DNA from: Candidatus Pacearchaeota archaeon
Lineage (GTDB): Archaea > Nanobdellota > Nanobdellia > Pacearchaeales > GW2011-AR1
Assembly (NCBI GenBank): GCA_017609695.1
Contig: JAFCDM010000005.1
Span: 1-13,598 of the forward strand
DNA length: 13,598 nt
Reading direction: 5' to 3'
The translations under genes and the position numbers were made by a program. The notes beneath the pieces are model-generated. The model was not told the DNA's origin. It saw only the letters and a list, made by a program, of their open reading frames with translations, and made no database searches. Every line of letters begins with the position of its first letter. Position 1 is the stretch's first letter. Of this stretch, positions 1 to 7,095 are shown piece after piece.

Positions 1-17
1 AGAAATGCTTAGAATTT

Positions 18-890
18 ATGAAAAAGCTAAACAAAAAGAAAGTAAAATGGATTATAAGGGAGGTAGATAAGAGAGAGAAAGGTGTTTGGACAATAGCACA
101 GATTCAAAATATTACTAAACAACATGCTTATAGGATTTACAACAAATATAAGGATGGAAGTGAACCAGTATTCAAGAAGTGTGGAAGAAAGTCAAGACCA
201 ATAACAAATAAAGAAAGAAAATTAATAGTAGATACTTATAAGGAATATCTTGCAAGTGCGGTAATGATTGAGCAGATTCTCGACGAGAAAGGGACTCATA
301 TAAATCACAATAGAATACATAGAATCCTGCTTGAAGAAGGTTTAGCAAAACCAAATATTAGAAAGCAAAAGAAAAGAAAGTATAAATGTTATGAAAGAAA
401 ATACAGCCTAAGTCTTGCTCATACTGACTGGGCTGAATATAATGGTAAGAAATTCATCTTGTTTGAAGATGATGCCTCACGATTCATACTATCTCATGGA
501 GCATTCAAACATGCAAATAAGGAGAACACTATTAAGGTTTTTAAAAAGAGTCTAAAATATGGGATTTACAAGCAACTTCATTCAGATAATGGATCAGTAT
601 TCAGAGCAAATGATCAAGAAGGCAAGAAGCAGGGGGAAGCAGATTTTCAAAAAGAAGTTAAAAAGTTTAAGATAAAACAAATCTTTACAAGAATTAGATA
701 TCCCCAAGGAAATGGCAAACTAGAGAGGCTTAACTGGACGATAAAATGCTTGTGGAAACAACTAGGCTCATTAGACAAAGCTGTTTATCATTACAACTAT
801 AAAAGACCTCATTCAGGACTTACAAATGGAAAGCTAAGAACTCCTTATCAAGCCTTTATTGAGAAATCCAGAAAAACTAAAAATACTTAA
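18..890 (+). CDS. IS481-like DDE transposase
   Basis: Integrase-fold transposase that would cut and join the ends of its own insertion sequence. The first ~115 residues are basic and contain helix-turn-helix regions (TIAQIQNITKQHAYRIYNKY at about 25-44, then a second HTH-like part near 65-108). The catalytic core follows, with an intact DDE triad: D137 in HTDWAEY, D190 in HSDNGSVF and E236 in NGKLERLN. The tail holds the family's YNYKRPHSGL block (259-268) and the TPYQAF ending. The D190-E236 spacing is longer than the classic 35 residues because of a Lys/Glu-rich insertion around 197-215. At 290 residues it is near full length. The frame stays open to the left edge, so a slightly earlier start cannot be excluded, but ATG at 18 gives a complete N-terminus. 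IS481 and IS3 transposases are close relatives; IS481 is preferred because this is a single unshifted ORF. No cargo gene is visible. Confidence 0.9.
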   Translation: MKKLNKKKVKWIIREVDKREKGVWTIAQIQNITKQHAYRIYNKYKDGSEPVFKKCGRKSRPITNKERKLIVDTYKEYLASAVMIEQILDEKGTHINHNRIHRILLEEGLAKPNIRKQKKRKYKCYERKYSLSLAHTDWAEYNGKKFILFEDDASRFILSHGAFKHANKENTIKVFKKSLKYGIYKQLHSDNGSVFRANDQEGKKQGEADFQKEVKKFKIKQIFTRIRYPQGNGKLERLNWTIKCLWKQLGSLDKAVYHYNYKRPHSGLTNGKLRTPYQAFIEKSRKTKNT

Positions 891-915
891 ATTGAAGATG
901 GTTAAGAATAAACAG

Positions 916-943
916 CGAGGTAACATTAATAGCGGACATTACA
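916..943 (+). repeat. possible right terminal repeat of the IS
   Basis: Downstream of the transposase the + strand reads gcggacattaca ending at 943, so the other strand starts TGTAATGTCCGC. Ends beginning TGT are usual for IS481/IS3 elements. The preceding bases contain a similar word (gtaacattaat), giving the region an internally repetitive look. The left end is outside the window, so the inverted repeat cannot be verified and the exact boundary is a guess. Confidence 0.3.
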
Positions 944-964
944 AGGTGGTTGTAAAATATAAAT

Positions 965-974
965 GTTTAAAAAG
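965..974 (+). promoter_or_regulatory. TATA box of the 995 gene
   Basis: gtttaaaaag is centred about 26 nt upstream of ATG 995, the spacing expected for an archaeal promoter whose transcript starts at or next to the start codon. No Shine-Dalgarno sequence precedes the ATG. Confidence 0.55.
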
Positions 975-994
975 ATTGATTTTTATAAAAATTA

Positions 995-1573
995 ATGACA
1001 GATTTAAAAGTTCCAAAAATCTTAGCCCCTGTTAATCATACTAATTATAGGCAATTTGATACTTTAAGTTCTGGAAAAGCATTATTTTTGTTTGAGCATT
1101 CTCCAAATGAAAATTTTAGTGTTTTTAGAACTCCTTTTCAGCTTAGCATGGGTAATTGGGGTTTGAGTTTAGAAGTTAAGGGGGATAGAATGCAAAATGT
1201 TGGGTGGTATGTCCGGGAATATTGTGGGAAGAGTAAAGATTTGTCAGGACATTTTTCAGAGGAATTGATTAGAGAGAGATTAAAAGATAAATCAAGAAGA
1301 GTTTATGAGGTAAAGTGTGAGCAAACTTTTGCTACTTTGTCTACTGGTCTTAGCGAAAAGGATACTTATTTTTTATTAGGTTTAGAAGAAGAAAGACTTA
1401 GACATGCTTTTTATTTTGGTGCAAGCAAATTATTAGATTCTTTAAAATCTCAGGGTTTCTCAAGGCATGAGATAATAAAATTAGGGGATTTTTGTTATGA
1501 AGATTTTACTACTTCAAAACATAGTGAGAAATCTCAAGAGATTGGTCAAGAAGCAGATGCTATGTTTATTTAA
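995..1573 (+). CDS. hypothetical protein, 192 aa
   Basis: Not recognised. The start is supported by a TATA box about 26 nt upstream, implying a leaderless mRNA. The protein looks soluble: no signal peptide or membrane segment. The N-terminal half (about 1-85) is rich in aromatic and beta-type stretches (GKALFLFEHSPNENFSVFRT), while the C-terminal half is helical and charged (EERLRHAFYFGASKLLDSLK at about 131-150). Cysteines occur at about 77, 109 and 167 but form no zinc-binding pattern. Codon use (AGA/AGG for Arg, A/T third positions) matches the flanking chromosomal genes, so it is not obviously cargo of the neighbouring IS. It is followed by two other small + strand genes, each probably with separate or coupled expression. 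Confidence 0.75.
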   Translation: MTDLKVPKILAPVNHTNYRQFDTLSSGKALFLFEHSPNENFSVFRTPFQLSMGNWGLSLEVKGDRMQNVGWYVREYCGKSKDLSGHFSEELIRERLKDKSRRVYEVKCEQTFATLSTGLSEKDTYFLLGLEEERLRHAFYFGASKLLDSLKSQGFSRHEIIKLGDFCYEDFTTSKHSEKSQEIGQEADAMFI

Positions 1574-1603
1574 TTTAAAAGATTTACTTAGAATATATAA
1601 ATA

Positions 1604-1613
1604 TTTATAAAAG
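1604..1613 (+). promoter_or_regulatory. TATA box of the 1633 gene
   Basis: tttataaaag is centred about 25 nt upstream of ATG 1633, fitting a leaderless start. The good promoter argues that the frameshifted gene behind it is, or was recently, expressed. Confidence 0.6.
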
Positions 1614-1632
1614 CTAATGATTTTAAAGTGGC

Positions 1633-1976
1633 ATGGAAGAAGAGCAAAAAAGATTATATGATAATCTTGTAAGACAAAGAAAAGGGGTGAAAAAGTTTTT
1701 TCATCTAGAGATATTTCTGATAAAGAGAGAATTAAAAGGACAAGAGAATCTTGGATTTCTTGTGCTAGATATTTTGAAAATGGGCCATATTTTGAAAAGG
1801 ATTGTAAATATGTTTTAAAGGCATGTGAAGCAATGAGTAATAAACAAATTTTAATGTCCTATAAAAGAGAAGAAAAATTAAGCAGAGAAGAAGTTGATAA
1901 ATTTATGGTAGACATTGAAAGATTTGAGAGAGATGCTAAAAAATCTAAATTAATGGTGATGGCTGGAGTTGCTTAA
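1633..1976 (+). pseudogene. small gene interrupted by a -1 frameshift
   Basis: Not recognised. The ATG at 1633 opens MEEEQKRLYDNLVRQRK but the frame then continues only as unconvincing sequence to a stop at 1816-1818. From about 1689 the -1 frame reads gaa aaa gtt ttt tca tct and stays open to TAA at 1974-1976, giving a charged, helical protein with segments such as RTRESWISCARYFENGPYFE and REEKLSREEVDKFMVDIERF. Joined, the product is about 113-114 residues, soluble and Glu/Lys-rich. The shift point falls in the homopolymer stretch ggggtgaaaaagttttttc (1684-1702), between the last -1-frame stop (1662-1664) and about 1705. The next gene starts one base after the second-frame stop (TAAAATG), which supports the -1 frame as the genuine 3' half. 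Possible causes are a sequencing indel, recent decay, or programmed -1 slippage on g-aaa-aag. It is typed as a pseudogene only because the frame is broken as given. Confidence 0.65.
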
Positions 1977-1977
1977 A

Positions 1978-2220
1978 ATGGAAACACGAACAATTGTTTT
2001 GCAAAATAGATTGTCTGAAGACCAAGTGAGATATCTTTTAAAAGCTAGGAATAGTAGATTAGCTACTAAGAAATATTTTGGAAAATTAATTATTTATAGT
2101 GGTCCTTTTATTCCTAAATATGAAGAACATAATAGAAGAGTTCATGAAGCAATGTTAAGAGAAAATCAAAGATTAGATAGGTTAATGGAGGAGAAAAGGG
2201 ATTCTTTAGGGTTTGTTTAA
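1978..2220 (+). CDS. hypothetical protein, 80 aa
   Basis: Not recognised. ATG 1978 is chosen over the in-frame TTG at 1969 because it sits one base behind the TAA of the preceding reading frame, the same TAAAATG junction seen at two other gene pairs in this window. This suggests cotranscription and translational coupling with the gene upstream. The product is small, basic and apparently soluble: a beta-like middle (FGKLIIYSGPFIPKYE, about 36-51) is followed by a long charged helix (HNRRVHEAMLRENQRLDRLM, about 53-72). No cysteines and no membrane segment. It ends 23 nt before the stop codon of topA on the other strand. Confidence 0.65.
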   Translation: METRTIVLQNRLSEDQVRYLLKARNSRLATKKYFGKLIIYSGPFIPKYEEHNRRVHEAMLRENQRLDRLMEEKRDSLGFV

Positions 2221-2243
2221 TTTAGATTTTTTTTGTTTTTTAA
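2221..2243 (+). terminator. T-rich terminator between convergent genes
   Basis: The 23 nt separating the convergent stops read, on the + strand, an eight-T and a six-T run broken by one G. Archaeal RNA polymerase terminates on T-rich non-template tracts without needing a hairpin, so this probably ends the 1633-2220 transcript. It is A-rich for the leftward topA transcript, which must end elsewhere. Confidence 0.5.
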
Positions 2244-4493
2244 TTACCTTTCTTTCTCCTTTGTATTTCCATCTAAATCTAATTCTTTTTTAGATTCACA
2301 ATTAGGATTAGGACAGAAAACCCAAGGGCGTTTTCCTTGTTTTATTCTAATCAACATTGGCCAATTACATTCTTCACAAATTTTATTTGCTTTTTTTATT
2401 AAAGAACGAGAGGGTAAAGGAAAAGTTTGTTTACATTTAGGATATTCTGTGCAAGCTATAAAATATGATTTAAATCTTGGGGTATATTTTATTGTTAATT
2501 CTCCTTTTTTACATCCTGGACATTTTATTTCTAATTTATTATCTTCTTTTTCTTGTGCCCATAATGCTTCATTTGCTTTAACTAATTCTTTTCCGATTTC
2601 TTTTTCTTTTTCTTTAAAATCCTTTGAAATTTTTATTAAAGAATTTTTAGCCAAATCAATTGTTTTTTCTTGTTTTTTGTTTAAATCATGCTTACTGCTT
2701 CTTATTTGTTCCATATCTTTTTCAATTTCTCTTGTTAGTTTTTCATCAATAATAATTGGAGAATATTTTTTAAGGGAATCAATTAATCTTATTCCTAATT
2801 CTGTTGCTTTGATTGATTTTTCTTTTACATAATTTCTATTGTAAAGGGTTTCTAGAATATTTGCTCTTGTAGCTTTTGTTCCCAAGTTTCTTTTTTCTAA
2901 TTCTGATAAAATTGAAGCAGGAGTGTATCTTTTTGGTGGTTTTGTTTCTTTTTCTTCAATATTTAGTTTGTCTATATTTACTTTCCCATTAAAATCCTTT
3001 ATCTCTTTTTCTTGCATTTTTACTGGATAAACCTTCATCCATCCAGGTTTTAATACTTCCATTCCTTTTGCAGAAAATTTTAGATTGTCTACTATTGCTT
3101 CTACTCTTTTATTTTCTAATTCGGCATTATCACAAAAACAAGAAATAAATCTTTTAACAATTAAATTATAAATTTTTAAATCTTGTTCTTCTAAGCTGAT
3201 ATGATTTCCAGTAGGGATAATAGCTGGGTGGGCAGGGTCTGATTTATTTCCCTCAATTGGTTTTTGTTTGGTTGCATGTTTTGCAAATTCAGGGAATAAT
3301 TTTTCTAGTTTCTTTAAGATTTCTTTTGGTTTCATAGATTCTGGTATTTTTTGAGAAGAAGTTCTTGGATAACTTATTAATCCTGCAAGATATAATTTTT
3401 GGGCTATTTGTAATGTTCTTGAAGGAGTTATTGAATGAAATTTATAAGCTTCTGTTTGAAGAGTTGTTAAATCAAAAGGGGCTGGAGGGGTTAGAGATTG
3501 TTTTGTTTTTTTAGTAGATGCTTGAGCTTTTCTTGCTTTTAAATCTTGGAATTTATCTAAATCTTGTTTTTTAGTTATGTCTTTATTATGTTTTAATTCA
3601 ATCTTATTTTTTCCATCATTAATTGTGATGAAAATTTGCCAGTAAGGAGTTGGTTTAAATGCTCTTATTTGTTTTTCTTTTTCTACAATTAAATGCAATG
3701 CAGGACCTTGAACTCTTCCTATGGACATTATTTTGAATTTTCCTGTGGATTTTATTGCCTGCATTAATGCTCTACTTAAATTAATTCCATAAAGCCAATC
3801 TAAAAAGTGTCTTGTTTCTCCTGCAATTGCCTGCCCCCATTCAATTGTGGGGTGAATATTTTCATAAGAGCTTTGAATTTCAGGGGCAGTTAGGGAGGAA
3901 AATTTCATTCTTTTAGCATCTTTTCTATTTGCTATAAATCTTACAATATTATAACCAATTACTTCTCCTTCAACATCAAAGTCGGTTGCTATGATTATTT
4001 CAGAAGCATTTTGAGTTAAAGATTTTATTGTTGAATAATATTTTTTAGTGAAATCTTTTTTTCTAACTTCAAAATTAGGTTTCCATTCAATTTCAAAAAT
4101 TGGGTATCCTTGTTGTTTTTTTGATTGAGCTACTGAGAACAAATGTCCTACTGCACAGGCAACAATTATTTTTTTATTTTCTCTTTTTAATTCATAATAG
4201 AAAACGCCCATTCTTTTATTTTGTTTATCTGTTCCATTAGATAATGCTGCAGCTATTTTTTTTGCTGCCTGAGGTTTTTCTGTGATAATGAGGATATAAT
4301 CGCCTGTTCCTATTTTTGATTTTTTTGAAGAAGATTTTTTATTTGTTTTTTTAATTTTTCCTATTTTTTCTATGGTTTCTAAATCTGATTGTTTTGGTTT
4401 TTCTTTTACTGATATTTCTATTGTTTTTTTTACATCTTCTGGATTAAAAATTTCAACTTGTTCTATTTTCTTGGCTTTTGTTTTTCTTGGCAT
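2244..4493 (-). CDS. topA: DNA topoisomerase I, type IA
   Basis: Type IA topoisomerase: cuts one DNA strand through a 5'-phosphotyrosine link and relaxes negative supercoils, Mg-dependent. A Lys/Ser-rich tail (1-62) precedes the Toprim domain, which has E72 in TEKPQAA and the acidic cluster D171-F-D173-V-E175-G-E177. The decatenation/gate domains follow, with the conserved MSIGRVQGPAL (256-266), PPAPFDLTTLQTEAY (336-350) and the active-site tyrosine Y375 in GLISYPRTSS. The KRNLGTKATRANILETLYNR block (535-554) is also typical. Two C-terminal zinc fingers are visible: C658-x2-C661 with C681-x5-C687, and C706-x2-C709 with C727-x4-C732. Total length 749 is normal for archaeal TopA plus the tail. 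ATG 4493 is 7 nt after the upstream gene's stop, implying one transcript. The first 60 residues are unusual, since Toprim normally starts near residue 1; an internal start is unlikely because no suitable Met precedes Toprim. Confidence 0.97.
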   Translation of the reverse strand: MPRKTKAKKIEQVEIFNPEDVKKTIEISVKEKPKQSDLETIEKIGKIKKTNKKSSSKKSKIGTGDYILIITEKPQAAKKIAAALSNGTDKQNKRMGVFYYELKRENKKIIVACAVGHLFSVAQSKKQQGYPIFEIEWKPNFEVRKKDFTKKYYSTIKSLTQNASEIIIATDFDVEGEVIGYNIVRFIANRKDAKRMKFSSLTAPEIQSSYENIHPTIEWGQAIAGETRHFLDWLYGINLSRALMQAIKSTGKFKIMSIGRVQGPALHLIVEKEKQIRAFKPTPYWQIFITINDGKNKIELKHNKDITKKQDLDKFQDLKARKAQASTKKTKQSLTPPAPFDLTTLQTEAYKFHSITPSRTLQIAQKLYLAGLISYPRTSSQKIPESMKPKEILKKLEKLFPEFAKHATKQKPIEGNKSDPAHPAIIPTGNHISLEEQDLKIYNLIVKRFISCFCDNAELENKRVEAIVDNLKFSAKGMEVLKPGWMKVYPVKMQEKEIKDFNGKVNIDKLNIEEKETKPPKRYTPASILSELEKRNLGTKATRANILETLYNRNYVKEKSIKATELGIRLIDSLKKYSPIIIDEKLTREIEKDMEQIRSSKHDLNKKQEKTIDLAKNSLIKISKDFKEKEKEIGKELVKANEALWAQEKEDNKLEIKCPGCKKGELTIKYTPRFKSYFIACTEYPKCKQTFPLPSRSLIKKANKICEECNWPMLIRIKQGKRPWVFCPNPNCESKKELDLDGNTKEKER

Positions 4494-4500
4494 TTTAAAA

Positions 4501-4815
4501 TTATAAATAACATTCTAATAAAGCAGCTTCTATTAATAAATAATCAGCTATTGCTGTTTTGATTAATTGAGAATCTTTAGAATTATTTTTTGGATTTAAT
4601 CCTAATCTTTGGAGCATTTTAGAATACTTTCTATTATCGCCTATCCCTCTCACAAATTTATTTGCTTGTCTACTTATTTCTATTGGAATAAATTTATCTG
4701 CTTCTATTAAAATTTTTTTTCTTTCTTCTTTACTTCTTAGGCTTACATATATTATAGAACCTTCTAAAATATATCTATTCCATAATATTTTTTCTAGAGT
4801 ATCTATAAATTCCAT
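4501..4815 (-). CDS. hypothetical protein, 104 aa, upstream of topA
   Basis: Not recognised. A TATA box centred about 28 nt upstream of the ATG supports the start, and the gene ends 7 nt before topA, so it is the first gene of a two-gene operon with the topoisomerase. The product is soluble and mostly helical. It has a hydrophobic strand (LEGSIIYVSLRSKEERKKIL, about 17-36), a basic middle (RQANKFVRGIGDNRKYSKML, about 49-68) and a hydrophobic C-terminal helix (IKTAIADYLLIEAALLECYL). The pattern of basic helices could suit nucleic-acid contact, but there is no motif to prove it. Cotranscription with topA is the only functional hint. Confidence 0.75.
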   Translation of the reverse strand: MEFIDTLEKILWNRYILEGSIIYVSLRSKEERKKILIEADKFIPIEISRQANKFVRGIGDNRKYSKMLQRLGLNPKNNSKDSQLIKTAIADYLLIEAALLECYL

Positions 4816-4835
4816 GTTTTAACTTAAAATTAAGA

Positions 4836-4849
4836 GGTTTTAAAAGTTT
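4836..4849 (-). promoter_or_regulatory. TATA box of the 104-aa gene/topA operon
   Basis: On the minus strand aacttttaaaacc is centred about 28 nt before ATG 4815, consistent with a leaderless or nearly leaderless start. Confidence 0.5.
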
Positions 4850-4858
4850 TGGGGTGAT

Positions 4859-5221
4859 TTAGAGAGAATTTAGTTTTTGCCTTGCTTTTCTTTTTAATAA
4901 ATATCCACCAAGCATTAATCCTAAAGATGCTCCATAAGCTGCTATTAATTTATTTCCGTCCATGTCTCCTAAGAAACCATCTGCTGTTATCCCCACTTTT
5001 TTAGGTAAATCCTGAGTGCAGTAAAAAATCTTTCCAAGCCCCATCTTAATCCAAGGAATTTTATCTAATCTATTTCCAAAATAATTAACTCCTGCTGTTC
5101 CAATTAAACCTAATCCCCCTGTTTTTTTCATTAAACCACCAGTTTTTGCACAGCTATTATAAACTCCTCTCTTAACTCTTCTTCCAAATTTTCTATGTGC
5201 TTGATTTATTTTATTTGTCAT
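4859..5221 (-). CDS. hypothetical small membrane protein, 120 aa
   Basis: Not recognised. The first ~40 residues are strongly basic (NQAHRKFGRRVKRGVYNSC) and Gly-rich (KTGGLMKKTGGLGLIGTAG). A C-terminal hydrophobic stretch (LIAAYGASLGLMLGGYLL, about 92-109) looks like one membrane helix closed by a basic tail (KRKARQK), suggesting a C-terminally anchored membrane protein with the basic end in the cytoplasm. A second, weaker hydrophobic, Gly-rich segment lies near 34-50. The start is supported by a TATA box 25 nt upstream. The stop is 43 nt before the start of the next minus-strand gene, which has its own TATA box, so it is probably a single-gene transcript. Confidence 0.7.
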   Translation of the reverse strand: MTNKINQAHRKFGRRVKRGVYNSCAKTGGLMKKTGGLGLIGTAGVNYFGNRLDKIPWIKMGLGKIFYCTQDLPKKVGITADGFLGDMDGNKLIAAYGASLGLMLGGYLLKRKARQKLNSL

Positions 5222-5240
5222 GAAATTGATTAGAATAAGT

Positions 5241-5250
5241 GTTTATAAAG
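5241..5250 (-). promoter_or_regulatory. TATA box of the 120-aa membrane protein gene
   Basis: Minus strand ctttataaac is centred 25 nt before ATG 5221: a clean archaeal TATA element implying a leaderless mRNA. Confidence 0.6.
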
Positions 5251-5374
5251 CTTTTGTTTGTAACTACTATGAGATGGTTATTATATAATTTTATATTACT
5301 TATAATCTATTAAACTTTTAGTTATTTGGTATAAGTTTAAGTTTGGTTGGGTGGGATTTTATATCTGAGGTCAA

Positions 5375-6007
5375 TTAAATCTTAATAATCTTTCCTTTTT
5401 TGCCTACATTAATTACTTTTGTTTTCCCTATTTTTTCAGATACACCTTCTGCTTCATGGATATGTCCTGAAATAAATAAATCTGGTTTGAATTCTTTAAT
5501 TGCTTTTCTTAATGCTGTGCTTCCAGGAATCCCTGAAAATTCTGATTTTGTTCCTGCGGCATGAATATGGCTTACCATAATCTTTTTTTCTAAATCTTTT
5601 ATTTTTTCAAAATCTTTTTTAAGTTTATTAAAAACTTTTTTTTCATTTAAGGAAAGTTGCCAATCTGGGCTTCCAACTCCAAAAATCCCTATGTCTTTGT
5701 ATTTGAGATAATGTTCCCCAATGTTTTTAACACCATAAAGTTGCGATAAAACATCTGCAGTTTCAATAGTTTCCCAATTTCCTGGAACAAAAATGACTTT
5801 TTTGTTCTTTTTTATAAAAGGTTTTAATATGTCTTTTGTTTCAATAAGTCCTGTTATATCTCCTGTGAGAATTACTAAATCTACATTTTCTTTTTCTGCT
5901 TTTTCAGCGAGTTTTTTGGTTATTTTTGAGTCTCCATGAAAATCTCCTGCAGCTAAGATTTTAAATGGTTTTTGTTTTTTAGAGGTTTTTTTTGATTGTT
6001 TTTTCAT
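5375..6007 (-). CDS. calcineurin-like metallophosphoesterase
   Basis: Predicted phosphoesterase of the calcineurin-like fold, a two-metal hydrolase acting on phosphomono- or diesters; substrate unknown. Motifs numbered from ATG 6007: D22-F-H24-G in AAGDFHGD, G49-D50 in LTGDITG, G76-N77-W78-E79, H147-I-H149 in MVSHIHAAG and G181-H182-I-H184 in ISGHIHEAEG. All metal ligands are present, but the usual GNHD/GNHE reads GNWE, so the His that normally helps protonate the leaving group is Trp. Length of 210 residues is typical of compact single-domain members. A Lys-rich N-tail of 15 residues precedes the fold; no signal peptide or membrane helix. ATG 6007 is preferred to ATG 6025, which overlaps the upstream gene, because it follows that gene's TAA by one base (TAAAATG). 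It probably forms a two-gene operon with the 145-aa gene. Confidence 0.93.
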   Translation of the reverse strand: MKKQSKKTSKKQKPFKILAAGDFHGDSKITKKLAEKAEKENVDLVILTGDITGLIETKDILKPFIKKNKKVIFVPGNWETIETADVLSQLYGVKNIGEHYLKYKDIGIFGVGSPDWQLSLNEKKVFNKLKKDFEKIKDLEKKIMVSHIHAAGTKSEFSGIPGSTALRKAIKEFKPDLFISGHIHEAEGVSEKIGKTKVINVGKKGKIIKI

Positions 6008-6008
6008 T

Positions 6009-6446
6009 TTAATTATTAAATCCAAGGGATTTTATTATATGTTCAGCTTCTTTTTCACAGGTGGCATATATCTCTCTTCTTTGGGAATATGAAAAAATAG
6101 ATGCTAAAACCCCTCCTGGTTGCTCTTCTTGTTGATTTGGATTTAATTTATTTAATGTTGGGCTCATTAAATCTCTTAACTTTCCTAATGGGAAGTTATC
6201 AAAGATATATGAAGTAATTTCTTGATTTTCTTCTCTAACTTCACAATCTGTTGGCATTAAATATACAAAGACTTTTTTTAATTCAGATACAAATGGATTA
6301 ACTCTTGTTTCCCTTACACATATAACTAATTTTGAGGAATCTTGAATTGCTGTAGCAGTATGTAGTAATGTATCTGGCTTTCTCAGAGAGGGTTTAGTTT
6401 GAGTTTCAGGTTCTTCTTTTTTTACTCTTATTCGTGTTTTAAACAT
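6009..6446 (-). CDS. hypothetical protein, 145 aa, first in operon with the phosphoesterase
   Basis: Not recognised. ATG 6446 is chosen rather than the in-frame TTG at 6461 because a TATA-like element lies about 28 nt upstream of it. A basic, Pro/Glu/Thr-rich and probably disordered N-tail (about 1-27) is followed by a compact domain with alternating hydrophobic strands (SKLVICVRETRVNPFVSELK at about 38-57, KVFVYLMPTDCEVREENQEI at about 58-77). A Gln/Glu/Pro linker (NPNQQEEQPGG) and a C-terminal helix (REIYATCEKEAEHIIKSLGF) complete it. No membrane segment. The stop codon is one base from the phosphoesterase start, so the two are very likely translated from one mRNA and may work together. Confidence 0.7.
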   Translation of the reverse strand: MFKTRIRVKKEEPETQTKPSLRKPDTLLHTATAIQDSSKLVICVRETRVNPFVSELKKVFVYLMPTDCEVREENQEITSYIFDNFPLGKLRDLMSPTLNKLNPNQQEEQPGGVLASIFSYSQRREIYATCEKEAEHIIKSLGFNN

Positions 6447-6467
6447 AAAATATATAATCAATTAGAG

Positions 6468-6480
6468 TTTTTATATTTTA
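6468..6480 (-). promoter_or_regulatory. TATA box of the 145-aa gene/phosphoesterase operon
   Basis: Minus strand taaaatataaaaa is centred about 28 nt before ATG 6446. It lies between the end of the SEC59-like gene (6496) and this gene, marking a separate transcription unit. Confidence 0.5.
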
Positions 6481-6495
6481 TTGAGGATTTTGGTT

Positions 6496-7095
6496 TTATA
6501 TCAAAAAAACTCTAATTAAGAACATAATAGTTCCTGCTACTAAAGGCATGATTAAATTATCATCAAGTTCAATTTTTTGAATTTCTATAATTAAGGATTC
6601 AAATAACATGGCGATTAATGCTCCAGATACTGCAAGTATGGGGTTTACTAAAAACATAGCAAATAAAGAACTGATTATTGCCCCTGCAATATTTCCTTCA
6701 ATATTTTTTCTTTTATCTAAAAAAGATTTTGTTTTTCCAAGAGCTTTTCCTATTAAATGTGAAATAGGGTCGGCAAAAATTAAGATTATTATAGAGGCTA
6801 ATGCAATATCTTTTGGAAATAATTTTAATACTAAAAGAGAACCTGCAACTGCAAATATAACCCCTCTTCCTGGAAGGGTTTTTCTTTCTTTTTCTCTTTC
6901 AAAAAGATTTAAGAAAAAAGAGATTATGGGTATTTTTATTTTTATACTTAATAGGCTTATTAATATACCACAAATTAGGATTATGAAAATTATTAAAGGA
7001 TTTAAAATGTCATATAATAGAATTAAGAATCCGATGATTCCTATGATTATATGCATAATTTTTCTTTTAAGTTCGAGACTACTTATGTGCGCCAT
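6496..7095 (-). CDS. SEC59/dolichol kinase-like CTP-dependent lipid kinase
   Basis: Polytopic membrane protein of the dolichol kinase/phytol kinase/CTP:diacylglycerol kinase family (COG0170-type), which phosphorylates an isoprenoid alcohol or lipid alcohol using CTP. In an archaeon the likely substrate is a polyprenol or dolichol carrier, or an archaeal-lipid intermediate; this is inference. About seven hydrophobic segments are visible (roughly 14-32, 34-51, 78-92, 95-110, 134-151, 152-172, 180-198). Family marks numbered from ATG 7095 are RKIMH (11-15), the conserved loop REKERKTLPGRG (67-78), FADPISHLIGKALGK (107-121), KNIEGNIAG (130-138) and DDNLIMPLVAG (178-188). Length of 199 is normal for prokaryotic members. 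The next upstream gene overlaps by 13 nt; the earlier in-frame ATG 7110 would lengthen the overlap to 28 nt. Translational coupling with the single-TM gene is likely. Confidence 0.88.
   Translation of the reverse strand: MAHISSLELKRKIMHIIIGIIGFLILLYDILNPLIIFIILICGILISLLSIKIKIPIISFFLNLFEREKERKTLPGRGVIFAVAGSLLVLKLFPKDIALASIIILIFADPISHLIGKALGKTKSFLDKRKNIEGNIAGAIISSLFAMFLVNPILAVSGALIAMLFESLIIEIQKIELDDNLIMPLVAGTIMFLIRVFLI

Larger units (their letters stand above)
891..994. other. IS 3' flank and promoter region
   Basis: Short gene-free stretch between the transposase stop and the next start. It holds the presumed IS end (to about 943) followed by an AT-rich promoter segment for the 995 gene. The boundary between element and chromosome probably lies between 943 and 965, but no target-site duplication can be checked because the left flank is missing. 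Confidence 0.4.

Noticed and set aside
2233..2832. 199-codon open frame on the + strand
   Set aside because: Antisense to the strongly supported topA zinc-finger region; Ser/Phe-rich product is the usual shadow of Lys/Glu-rich coding sequence.
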